DNA from: Dryobates pubescens
Lineage: Eukaryota; Chordata; Aves; Piciformes; Picidae
Direction of reading: 5' to 3'
Assembly (NCBI RefSeq): GCF_014839835.1
Contig: NC_071624.1
Coordinates: 18,309,675 to 18,373,674 of the forward strand
DNA: 64,000 bases
This document shows positions 24,201-36,200 of the stretch, in pieces; positions within the stretch are counted from its first letter, which is position 1, and each line of letters starts with the position of its first letter. Position numbers and translations under genes: made by a program. The notes under the pieces were generated by a model. It had not been told where the DNA came from and made no database searches. It was given only the letters and a program-made list of their open reading frames with translations.

Positions 24201-27200
24201 TGTTGTGGTAAACACCAAGTTGAACATGAACCAGAAATCTGTCCTTGCTGAAAAGAAGGTGAAGGTGTTCTGGACTGCATTAAGCCAAGTACAGCCAGCA
24301 GGTCAGAAAAGGGGATATTTCCCCTCTCCTCAGCACTGATGAGGCCACACCTGGAATGCTGTGTCCAGTGCTGGTCTCCCCAGTGCAAGAGAGATCTGAA
24401 CATAGTGGAAAGTGTCCAACAGAGGGCCACAAAGATGATGACAGGACAAGAACTCTCTCTCCTGTGAGGAAAGGCTGAGAGCCCTACAACTGTTCAGCCT
24501 GGGGAAGAAAAGGCGCAGGGGACCTCATCAATGTGTACAAATCCCTGCAGGGAGGGTGGAATGAAGATGAAGCCAGGTTCTTTGGTGCCCAGGGAGAGGA
24601 CCAGAGGCAATGGGCACACACTGACACACAGTGGGGGTTGCCTCTGAACATCAGGAAACACTCTGTCACTGTGAGGGTGACCAAACAGTGGCACTGAATG
24701 CCCAGGGAGGTGGTGGAGTCTCCCTCCATCCTTGAAGACATTCAAAAGCCATCTGGACATGGTCCTGGGCAACCAGCTCTGGGTGACCCTGCTTCAACAG
24801 GGGGTTGGACCAGATAGAGTTGCCTTCCAACTCTCAACCAGTCTGTGATTTGGCAGAAGCCCTACTTCCTGCTGCATCACTTGTAGGGCAGAGGTCAGTT
24901 TTCTCTTGCTGCCTGGTTGCATTTCTAGGGGTTGCACACTGGCTACAGACTTAATTCCTCCCCCTCTGTGCTCAGAGTGGTACCACAACAGTGCTAAATG
25001 CTCAACTGTCATGCAAGATGTTAACAGCTGGCATGATATGCACCACACTTGGCTGAAGCTGAATTGCACTCAAACATGGTTTTCTTCCCAGTGGAATGAA
25101 GTGTGACACTGCCACTGTACAGTGTCCAGGGCTCCAAATCTTGTTCTAGAAATCAATATTTGGCTAGCTAATACTTTTCTTACAGTGCATTTTGTTAGAC
25201 TCTTGGAAGTCTTCATCCTCTTTGTCAATTTTATCAGGATTTAGTGTAAACATCAAAATATTCTCATCCAAGTACCAGCTCAGGTTCTCATCAAATACTG
25301 TAGCAAGTAGAAAAAACTCCATGTCCACATTTTTCTGTTGGGAAGAAAAGCACCAAGGCAAACAGAAAGGAGTTAATAGTACATGTCAGGAAAAAACCCT
25401 AATAAGTTACTCTGTGCAATAATTGATGAGTATCATTCACAAAGTAGGGCAGATGCATGCATGGATATTTCCTTCTGAGAATGTCTAATTGCTGTGGCTG
25501 GTGACTCGACCTCTGCTGCTAATACTCCTTCTCCTAGCAGGAGCCACCTCTGGCAATGAATGTGTGTTTTGGGCTTGAACGTCTCTGCATTTCTCTACTC
25601 ATTCTCACCAAGTCCCTCAGCCCTGGGCTCCAGGGGTGGTTTCACAATACAGACTCTGCCCAGCTGGAGCCAGACTGATTTTGCTCTTTTAAAAAAACAA
25701 AGCCAAAACTCAAACCCACTTTCTTAGCACATGGATGAGACTGCCATGTGGAGAGCAGGTAGTGCTTGAGTGGTCATGAATGTGGCAGACCCTGGGGGCA
25801 CAATTCAGAAGGATAAAGTAGATTCAGCTACAATGATACAAATGCTTAGTCTGGAGAAGAGAAGGCTGAGAGGGGATTTAATAAATGTTTATAACTATCT
25901 GGGTGTCAAGAGGCAGGGGACAGGCCCTGCTCAGTTGCACCCTGTGATAGCACAAGGGGCAATGGATATAAACTACAGCACAGAAGGTTCCACCTCAACC
26001 TCAGGATGAACTTCTTCACTGTGAGGGTCACAGAGCAGTGGAACAGGCTGCCCAGAATGGTTATGGAGTCTCCTTCCCTGGAGACTTTCAACACCCATCT
26101 GGATGTGTTCCTGTGTGACCTGTGCTGGATTCTATGCTCTGGCTCTGGCAGGGGGGTTGGACTGGATGATCCCTGTAGGTCCCTTCCAACCCCTAACATC
26201 CTGTGATCCTTTCTTCTTCTTTGACTGACCTGTTTCCCAGAAGGATGAAGAGCTCCCTTCCTGCACACCAGGAGAGGACCCACGAGTCCAGAATTGGTGT
26301 CTCTGACGGCATCCACAGCTGAGTAATAAATCCAAGTTAAACAGTCTGGATCTTGCTCTGTGGGGCCCACATCTTCTGGCACATCCCACTCGTAGGTAAA
26401 TGTAGCACCAGGGCTCACATGAGAGGCTGGAGATTCAGTGCCTATTGGAGAAATCAAAGGTTGTAAAGGTACCTAATGAGCACTGTTTATTTCACAGAAT
26501 CAGCCAGGTTGGAAGAGACCTCCAAGATCATCATCAAGTCCAACCGATCACCCAACCCTAACTAATCAACCAGCCCATGGCACCAAGTGCCTCATCCAGG
26601 CTTTTCTTAAACACCTCCAGGGATGCTGACCCCACCCCCTGCCTGGGCAGCCCATTCCAATGGGCAATCTCTCTTTCTGGGAAGAACTTCTTTCTAAGAT
26701 CAAGCCTAAACTTCTCTCTGCACAGCTTGAGACTGTGTCCTCTTGTTCTGGTGCTGGTTGCCTGGGAGAAGAGACCAACCCCCACCTGGCTACAACCTCC
26801 CTTCAGGTAGTTGTAGAGAGCAATGACGTCTCCCCTGAGCCTCCTCTTCTCCGGGCTAAACACCCCCAGCTCCCTCAGACGCTCCTCAGCCTTGTTGCCC
26901 TTCTCTGGACATGTTTGAGCAGCTCAACATCTTTCTTGAATTGAGTGGCCCAGAACTGGACAAAAGTGTAGCCTTTGATCCCCTTCAAGAGGTGAAGGTG
27001 CTGGCAGCTTGCCCTGGGGTGCTGCCGGGTCCCTGCCCCCAGGCACACCTCTGGAGGCACCATAGGCAGCTCCCTCGTGGGCCTTGCGGTAGCTGACGCC
27101 GTGGGGCTGGAGGCTCAGCGGGCGGCTGGCGTTGTTCCGGAAGGTCACCCTGATGCGCTCTCCCACCTCAGCCTTGATAGCAGGCCCTGGAAAAGAGCAT

Positions 27201-30200
27201 GTGGGCTAATGACAGGATGTTTCTATCAAGTGATGTGCACACTACAGAATCAACCAGGTTGGAAGAGACTTCCAAGATCATCAAGTCCAAATGATCATCC
27301 AACCCTAACTAATCATGGCACTAAGGGCCTCATCCAGGCTTTTCTTAAACACCTCCAGGGACATCGACCCCACCACCTCCCTGGGACAGCCCCTTCCAAT
27401 GGGCAATCTCTCTCTCTGTGAAGAACTTCTCTTTAAGATCACCACAAGCTTATAGCAATCAATGGCTGGATGCTTCACCTGCTGCACTGGGAGCTGCCGC
27501 TGGGTCTACATGGACACAGACCAGGTCCCTGGTAACTGGCCTGAACCACATGGCAGCCTAGCAGCAACTGGACTGGTCCATTCCCAATTCCTCATGGAGA
27601 GCCAGTGCCATGCAGTACAGTTCCTCCCTTTGGAAAGTGTCCTACAGATGTTAGCATCAACATCAAACTCAGCTCAGAGCCATGCCAGAAGAAGCCAGGT
27701 TATAAATAGGACTAGACCTGCCTAGCCTGGCCCTGTAATTCAGAGCCTGACCTTCATATATCATGGCATACTCCCACAGGCAAGAAGGGTAGCACCACAG
27801 CACTGCCTTCAAGAGCTTTCTTACACCATGGGGTGTCTCTTGAAGGAAGCCACAGGCACCAGGATCTGCAGGAGGCAGGGAGAGCTGAGTCCCTCCCTTG
27901 GAGATGGAGGGCCACTGTTGGCCAGCCAGTGGAAGTGATAGCTTACTCTCATAAATCTTTTGACTTAAAAGAATTGTAGGTATGTTACCTAAGAGTCCAA
28001 GATGTTCTTCCTCCATGAGTCTTTTTTTATGGACAGTGAAGGACCCATCTGTGTATTCTTTGTAAATGGCTTTTTTATAAGAGCCACCAATCCTTGTCTC
28101 ACTTTGCTCAAAGAATACACGAGAATCACTGTGGAACAGAAATGGCAACAGAGGACAACAGTTCAAGTCATAATGCTCACATTTATAAAGGCAGTCAGGT
28201 CCTTGACCCTATTTTGATGTGCAGTTTGTGTTTTGGTGCTCCTTTTAGTGCCCTGGCCACATACTTGCAGTCCTATATGAAGATGTGCTGGAATGCATTA
28301 TCCTTCACTGAGCTCTTTTTAAGGCACTGTGCTGTATCACGCTTATAACCCAGCATGCTTAGAGACTCATCAACAGTGGTTTCTAGTCAGTATTTTGTAA
28401 CCTGAAGTTGACACTCTACAACTGATTCAACAACAGTGGGTACAAACACCAAGAACATGAACACCTAAATAGAAAGAGGGAAGATTCAGCCTACACGTTT
28501 CAGTCTCCCTTTTTATTCTTGAAAGAAAGGACCTTTTAGGGTTTCACAATCACTGTTCAATGAACTGTGCCTTGTCCCCTGTGGAGTAGGTAAATATTCT
28601 TTAACTTACAGATGAAAACCTGAGGAATCAATGTATTCAATGATTTGCCCCAGCTCTTTTACTATCTTAACCACAGAACAAAGGGGAAAGCTGCCTCTTG
28701 CAAGTTGTTTGCTAGATGAGGTGCCATTAGCATGGCTCTCAGCAGCTCAGAAGATGGTCATGAATTCCTGGCTTTGTTCTTTAACTCAGAGTAATCAACC
28801 AGATTGAATCATCGGAGGTCTCAGCCTACATATGGCATTGCAATTCATCTCCATCCCAGTGACACTGCTAACACTACAGCAAGATTACAGCCGGGAAAAC
28901 AATAGACCTCATGTGGCCTGATATTTATCTTAGCATTAGTATTTAAGCAGAGGTGAGGACAATGGGAAATTCGGCTTGAAAGTCAGACTCACCACATGGC
29001 TCACATGGTTTAGCATGTTTGTATCTGTCCTGCTTGGAAAGTGAAACTTCTTTAAGTGGAAGCATTTACCTGTCAGCGATTAATTCTTGCCCTGTGAAAT
29101 GGTTCATTGCAGAGGGGCCGTAATTCCAGATGACCTCTTCAGCAGCAATGAAATACTGTCTTATCTTTGTGCTCTCATCGTGATCTCTCAGGGATTTCCT
29201 GCAATCTCTCACTTTAAAAAGGGCCTGCATACCACCTGGGGAGAAAAACCGAGGAGGTAGAGAAAACAGGGGAGAAAGAACTATACTTTCTTTTCTCTTT
29301 CCCTGCTTTCAAGTAGCTCTTCTCTTCCCTGGAGAACTCCCATACCATTGATGGACACGCAAATCACAAATGGAAAGGATATAACAGACTGCATGGCAGC
29401 TGAGCTAGGATGCAGAAACCCATCCGTGGTATTTACACTTGGCAGGCAGGTTAGGTACAGTGCATTCTGCTTGTAAAGCTGTGACTGACAACAGGAGTTA
29501 GGGTGGAGTGGAAACAGCACTGTTGGTTAGCACTTCAGCTGAGGCCAGGTGCCACCAGGCTGCCCATCTTCCCTCTCAATCTGATCAACATCTTACTTGT
29601 GAAACCCCCTGTGGCTTTGCACCTTAGGAGAAAGGTCTGTCAGTAAATCTGCTTGCTGGAGGGGGATACAATGGATTAAGCCAACTTGTAGCATTCAAGT
29701 CTTGCCTGGGATCCTTCAATCATGCCAGGATAGTGCTTGGTGTGATAGCTGTTTCAAAACTTACAACCTCAGTGTGGTTGACTGTGCAGGTTAAACACAC
29801 TCCCTTTAATATCAGAAGTTCCAGATGTTGTGAAATCATTCTAATTTCTCTGTTCCTTCCCACTTATGTGACAAATTATTTCTCTGACTTACTTAGAGGG
29901 CTACAGACCATGGCAAATTAGCTTCTAAGTATTTCATATGGTTATCAAATACTGGAAAAAGGAAGAGAGAGGGAAGGGAAATGCAGATCATCTCTGCTTA
30001 TTAGCTAATGCATCTGCCACAACATGTCTTTGTCAGCAGGCAAGTAAGGCTGCCTATCCTGTGCCCCTTGTCAACTTTTTTATTGGCAAACAGAAAACTC
30101 TGATTAGTCAACTCCAGTATGAGGCAAACATCATGCTGCTGTTTGTCTAAAATTGAGGCCTTCAAAAGTACAGCTGGGAGACTTGCTGCCAACTGTTAAT

Positions 30201-33200
30201 AATTTCCATTACAGAGAAGAATTTCCTTGATTTCCATGGCTCAAGCCCATCTAGTACACTCCTGGGCATTTTGGTTATTTCAATTGTTTTGTTACCTAGA
30301 GGAGAATATCATCAGCTGGCATACTACCAGCTCAGGAACACTGCTGAAGTGACTCAGTAAACTGCTAGCTCAAGTTAAAAGCATTCAGATCACTGGAACC
30401 CATTCTGTACCTTCAATGTGGTCATTCACTTGGCAGCTGAGCAGCCATTCCCCAGGACTCCTTGGAATCATGACAGCATCAACAAATGTGGCTGGGAAGA
30501 GGCTGATGGTGTCGACTCGATGATGCCTTTCTATTAAGGTCTGTCCATGAAAGTAGGCTGAATGGATGTCAGCTTCATTACCCATGCCAAAGAGATGCCA
30601 TTTTACCTTATCTTCTGCACACATGGTGAGGTTTGGAAGGTATCCATACATGTAGCCGTTGATTGCTAAAAGAAATGGTATTTGGAACAGTTACCTTAGG
30701 ATCTTTGCTTCAAAAGCAGGTGTCATAGAAACACTGCTTTGTTCTTCAAAACTGGCAGAGGCTCAAAATAAGACTCCACACCTTTGAAAGTGAGCACAAG
30801 TCAGACACATCCTCCCCCTGTACAACCACCTGCATGACCAGCAGTTCCTGCTATAATTCTGCCATCCATGTCATAGAGTCACAGAATGGTTTGGATTGGA
30901 AGGGTGGATTGGAAGGATTGGATTGGAAGACCTCTAAAGGTGATCTAGTCCAACCCCCTCTGCAGTAAGCAGAGGCATCCATCCTCAACTAGATCAGGTA
31001 TCTTCTTTGTTGATACAATAAATCTGCTTTTCTGAAATGTGATATTATGGTACAGAGCTCAGGACTAAGAAACAGAACAAAGTAACATGAGTCTGTTTAG
31101 AGTGCCTGGGAAAGTATTTCATATCATGACTCCAAAGGATTGATTGTGTAGCTCTTGCCATCTCTTTTTTGCTTTTTGCTTCTTTTTCCTTATTTAAAAT
31201 GATCTTTCTTAATCCTCCAAGAAAAAGCTCTGCTTAAAACCCCTATTATTTACATCTTGCCTTAAAAGAGACAACACTCAAAAATACTCCTTCACCATAT
31301 CACTACAAAGCAACTGTAACAAAACATTCTCTCACAGTGCATTTTATTGCTCTCCTGGAAATCTTCATCATCTTTGTCAACTTTGGAAGGCTCAGAGCAG
31401 TATGTCCTGATATTGTCCTCTAGGTACCAGCTGAGATTTTCATCCATCACAGAAAACATAAGGATAAATTCAGCATCAAAGTGTTCAGCACTGCTCTCAA
31501 CCATTGTACCTGAAAAAAAGAAGTGGGGTATTCAGAGTCTCTGGCAAATGCCATCATCTTGCCATTTAAGTGCAGGATCAGTGGGGCTGGTCAATGCTTT
31601 CTTCCTATTTTGCCACTTTCCTTGGGTGTCAGTGTTCACAAACTCCCAAACACCCAGAAAGCAGAAATGGGGGTTGATAGCTGTTCTAGAACAAATTTGC
31701 TAAGACTAAATATTGCCTGTGATAAGATTATAGCAAATCTGCCTCTCACACCAGTACTTACACATTGCTTTTGCATGAGTGCCTTGAGCACAGCTCACCC
31801 ACGTGGATTTGTAGGCAAACTTCGATTTGCTGTCACACAAACCAAAAAGCCTTCCTGTCCTATTGAAAGGAAGCTGACTGAGAGGACAAGAAGCTGCTGT
31901 ACCAAAATTAACTGCAATCTTCTCCCCTCCCACTAAATTATTTTGCAGTAAACTAAACAGCCATCATCAATCACCTTGCATATGTATTTATTTAACTTAT
32001 TTATTTATGGTTTACCTTTCCTGCAAATTATTAAAGGCCCAACAAGCCCTGAGGCAACATCTCTTGGAGCATCTATGTGAGAGTGGTAAACCCTGGTTAT
32101 GCAGTCTGCATCTCCCTTAGCTGGACCTTGATCTTCTGTCACATCCCATGTGTAAGTGTACTGGCCTCCAGGCTTCACAGCATCGTCTCTCTTCTGCAAA
32201 TCTTTGGTGTTGTCAGGATAAAAAGCACCTGAAGAATGCCACAAAGCCACCGTTAAAACACATTCACAACATGGTGTCAGGATAGCACCTTCCATGATTT
32301 AAAGTTGACAACAGGACAGCTGGGGAGGGACTTTTGACAAGGGCTTGCGGTGATAGGATGAGGGGGCAATGGCTTTGAACTGAAAGAGGGGAGATTGAGA
32401 CTGGAGATCAGGAATAAATTCTTTCCAGTGAGGGTGGGGAGACCCTGGAACAGGTTTCCCAGGGGGGTTGTGGATGCCTTCTCCCTGGAGGTGTCAAAGG
32501 CTGGGCTGGAGGAGGCCTTAAACATCCTGGGCTAGTGGAAGGTGTCCCTGCCCATGGCAGGGAGGCTGAAACTAAATGCTCTTTAAGATCCCTTCCAACC
32601 CAAATCATTGTATGATTCTGGTTCTTCATGATAGCATTGATCCTCAATATCTCCATCTATCACATCCCTTTATGCCCTTGTTTCAGGTGAAACATAAATA
32701 CTCTTATTTCAGGTGAAATGTTCTAAACTTGCTGCCTTTGTGAATTCCACTCTTCAAAAAAATGATCAAACTTATTAGCTCCTGTTTTAAATTTATTGGG
32801 TCCTGGTTTAAACCTTTATTTACTTGACAAGCCTTCTCTTGAATGAGAGAATATCACTTAGGGGAATGACTATGTCTTGAATTCTGGCACAGAACAGACT
32901 GAAGCTTACCTTCATTTTCCTTTGTGTATCTTACACCATGTGGATGCAGTGTGTAGTTTCTGGATGCAAAGTTCTTCAAGTGAATAATAATGGAATCTCC
33001 AACTTCTCCCTTAATGATGGGGCCTAAAAACCCCAGCCAGGAAGGTTTTTCAACTACCACATCATATAAGTGACTGGTATACTGAGTGTAGACAGCTTTC
33101 TTGTAAGTGCTTCCTATCCTCTGTGGTCCTTGCTTGAGAAAGACTTCAGCCTGCCTGTGAAGAAAATACACAAACATATCTGTAGTGCCAGATCCTCACT

Positions 33201-36200
33201 TTGTATTGGAATGGTGTTAATTAGTAGGGTTTCAGCTAAAGACCAGACCTCCACAGTGCTGTATCTGGGTTTAGGTGCAAGCACATCTCCCACTATAAGG
33301 AATTAAGGACTCAGGTAAAGGTTAAATATTATGCCCCAACCTGATTTTTTTTTCTACTCATTTTGTAGACTGAAGATAAGGATATTTGACACCATTTCAG
33401 GTAAATTGGAGACCATGTGGACAAGGCAAATTATAGTTCTTATTGCTTGGGACTTTGGTATTTGCATGCTTAAACTGCTGTCTACTTTTTCCATGGCTTG
33501 TTAAAAACAATGGTTTCCATCACCATGCTATTATGTTGTCTGTATAGTTCTTGTTCTAATGCAATGAGAGGCAGACTTCTCAGCTGTAAAATACATTTAA
33601 CATGTCTGGACAGGAGCAGGTGCAGCTCAAGGTGCAGCTAACGTCCAGGGTATGCACGAGGTGTGGTGGGCATGCAGACTGCTGAAATGAGAGAGATGAA
33701 GCCCTAGGCTTTGCTCTCCAGCCACTGATGCAGAAGGATCTCAGCCTCAGAGCTTCATAAGGCTTTGCCCTAATAAACTCTCATTTTCAGAGATTCAGCC
33801 CAAGAGTGTACAAGCAGGTTACATGAGAGCAGGGAATCTGTAATGACCTCCTCAGTCACCAGGTGCTTTAACTGCAGGACCATTGCTCCCCTCAGTTAAT
33901 GGAACAACTACACAGAACACAAGAGCTTAGCTAGCAAGGAAACAATCTAAGCCAGGAGCTGAAATGAGACTGATGGAGGTGGCATTTCCTGCACGTGGCA
34001 TCAGTACCTCTGAACCCTGTACCTAACCTGCATATGCTGGCCAAGCACCACCAGATGCAGGCCAGGGTTCACTGTGTTTCTCTGGCAGCTATCTACTGGG
34101 AACAGCTTTGGAGGCAACTTTTGCCTGTGCTGAGGGTCAGATACCTTTATTTAGATATTTTGCTCTCTGAGCAGAGTTCTCTTTGTGGAAAAAGTGGTTA
34201 TTAGTGCTAACCACAGTGGTGAGAGAAACTGCCAGCACTGGCTGCTCAAACCCATAGTGCTGCTGCTGGCTGCTGCTGTCAGCCTAAGTTCAGAGTCTCT
34301 TTAACCACAAATCCTTCTGCACAATCACAGAAGTAGCTATGGAAGCAAACCTACTTCAGGAGGAGGCAATCTTGGGAGGCAGGGCAGAAGTGGTGCAGCC
34401 TCCTGGTTTCTCATTTGACATGGTGAGCCACACGTCCAGTTGGGTTTCATATTCCTAGCAGTGTAGCAAGCTGACACTGCCCCAAAATGTGAAGTGTTTC
34501 CCACAAAGCTGAGCATTGTTTGAGCATGTGGGGAAGGATTGTTTGTACCTTGGCAAGAACAGATCTGAAGTGTAATTAAAATGCCAGTTCAGAGCTCCGT
34601 GAAACTTGGAGAGCAAAAACTTAGCTTGCAAAGGCTGAGTTACTGGAAATCTGTGTGCCTGAAGCTCTTTAGCCACAAAGTAGATCAAATGCAAACATTG
34701 TGGCTCTTCATGGGCTGTTTAAACTGCTACCATTTCATTGCAGAGTTCCTTCTGGCAGGTACACTGCACTCTTCCCCCTCTACTCTTCCCTTCCTCTCTA
34801 AATGCCAAGCTCTGTGCAAGCACAGCCTCATAATTGAACAGATGAGGAGAAGAAAAACTGGGGAAGCTGAAAATGAAAAGTACAATAAAAGGGAGCAGCT
34901 CCTTTGCAGGCATACAACCACTGGGAAATAATAATAATAATAGTAATAATAATAGTAGTAGTAATGATAATAATAGTAGTAATAGTAGTAGTAGTAGTAA
35001 TAAATTCATTCAGCATGTTGCAGACTGCCATGGAGCAAAGCAAAGCAGTGAACAGTGCTGGCTTGTTGGATTACAACACTGCCCTGCAATTTCCAGACAA
35101 GGTGCCTTGCTCCCAGAGTTTACTAGCCTGCTGAATCCCTGTCAGTGTCTTACACTTCCCTCAGCTCATGAGTAAAACAAAGAAGTTGGTTGCTTCATCA
35201 CATGCCCAATGAAGTGGCAGATTATGGCTGAGATACTGTTGGCTTTCACTAGGGAAAACAAACTACAGCAAACCTTCTAATCCCTCATCTACAGACTAAA
35301 TGAGAACTATAATTTTGAGATTTTTCTAATTTCTGCTTTCTCTCTTCATTGTTTTTATTTTAATATAGTCCTAGTTCACTTCAAAGGCACTGAAAAAAAA
35401 GATAGAAGGAAGGAGCATTTTTTCTCTCTCAAATATTTCTCTAATGCCTTCTATAGCTGAGTTTTTTTAATGGATTTTTCATGTCCTCAGGGTGCTCCCC
35501 TCCTCCTCACCATACTTATTCCCCATCCTGCTTATTGCTCTCATTCTGCACCCTCCTTGCCCTGTAAGAAGCAGCCCAGCTCCCCCACTGTGGACAGAGA
35601 GACCCAGCTGTGTTGCTGCAGCCCTGGAAATAGTCAATGCCAACAGCAACTGTCTAAAAAAGGAAGCTGTGCCCAAAAGGAGAGTCTCACAGCTGTCAAA
35701 CTTCCATATTTAAAGACATACCAGCAAAAGCCTTCTCTTCAGGGCTGCCCTCTTAGCCATTCAAAATGAAACATCATTGGACATTCAGGGTCTTTTTGTA
35801 GTCTCAGTAAACATGTCAGTGCAACAAATCCATAACCCCCCTGCATATTTCAGTGCTTTTAATCAGCAGAGCATTCAAATGCAGTTCTCAAGCAAGCCAG
35901 GAAAACAATACAAATTCCCTGATACATCTGACCAAAAATCCACTGCAGGGGTATGATGATTCACTTCACTGCCTTTACCAGGTTTGGAGACCTAAGGCAG
36001 ACAGTGCTGTAAAATCAAAACACAAGCAGTGCAAACTGTTTTACTTACTCTTCTGCTGCAAAAGGCTGTCCAGACACGATATTGGTATTGCCAGGAGCAT
36101 AGTTCCACTCTGTCTCTGTGATGCCAATGTAGTACTCCCTATTCACTGCCTGAGACTGGCAACAGCAAGAAAATAGCAAGCAACTTAGGAAGAGCAGCTT

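Noticed and set aside
34719-35009. Leucine-, isoleucine- or asparagine-rich frames
   Set aside because: Caused by the AAT/AGT microsatellite in CP intron 1.
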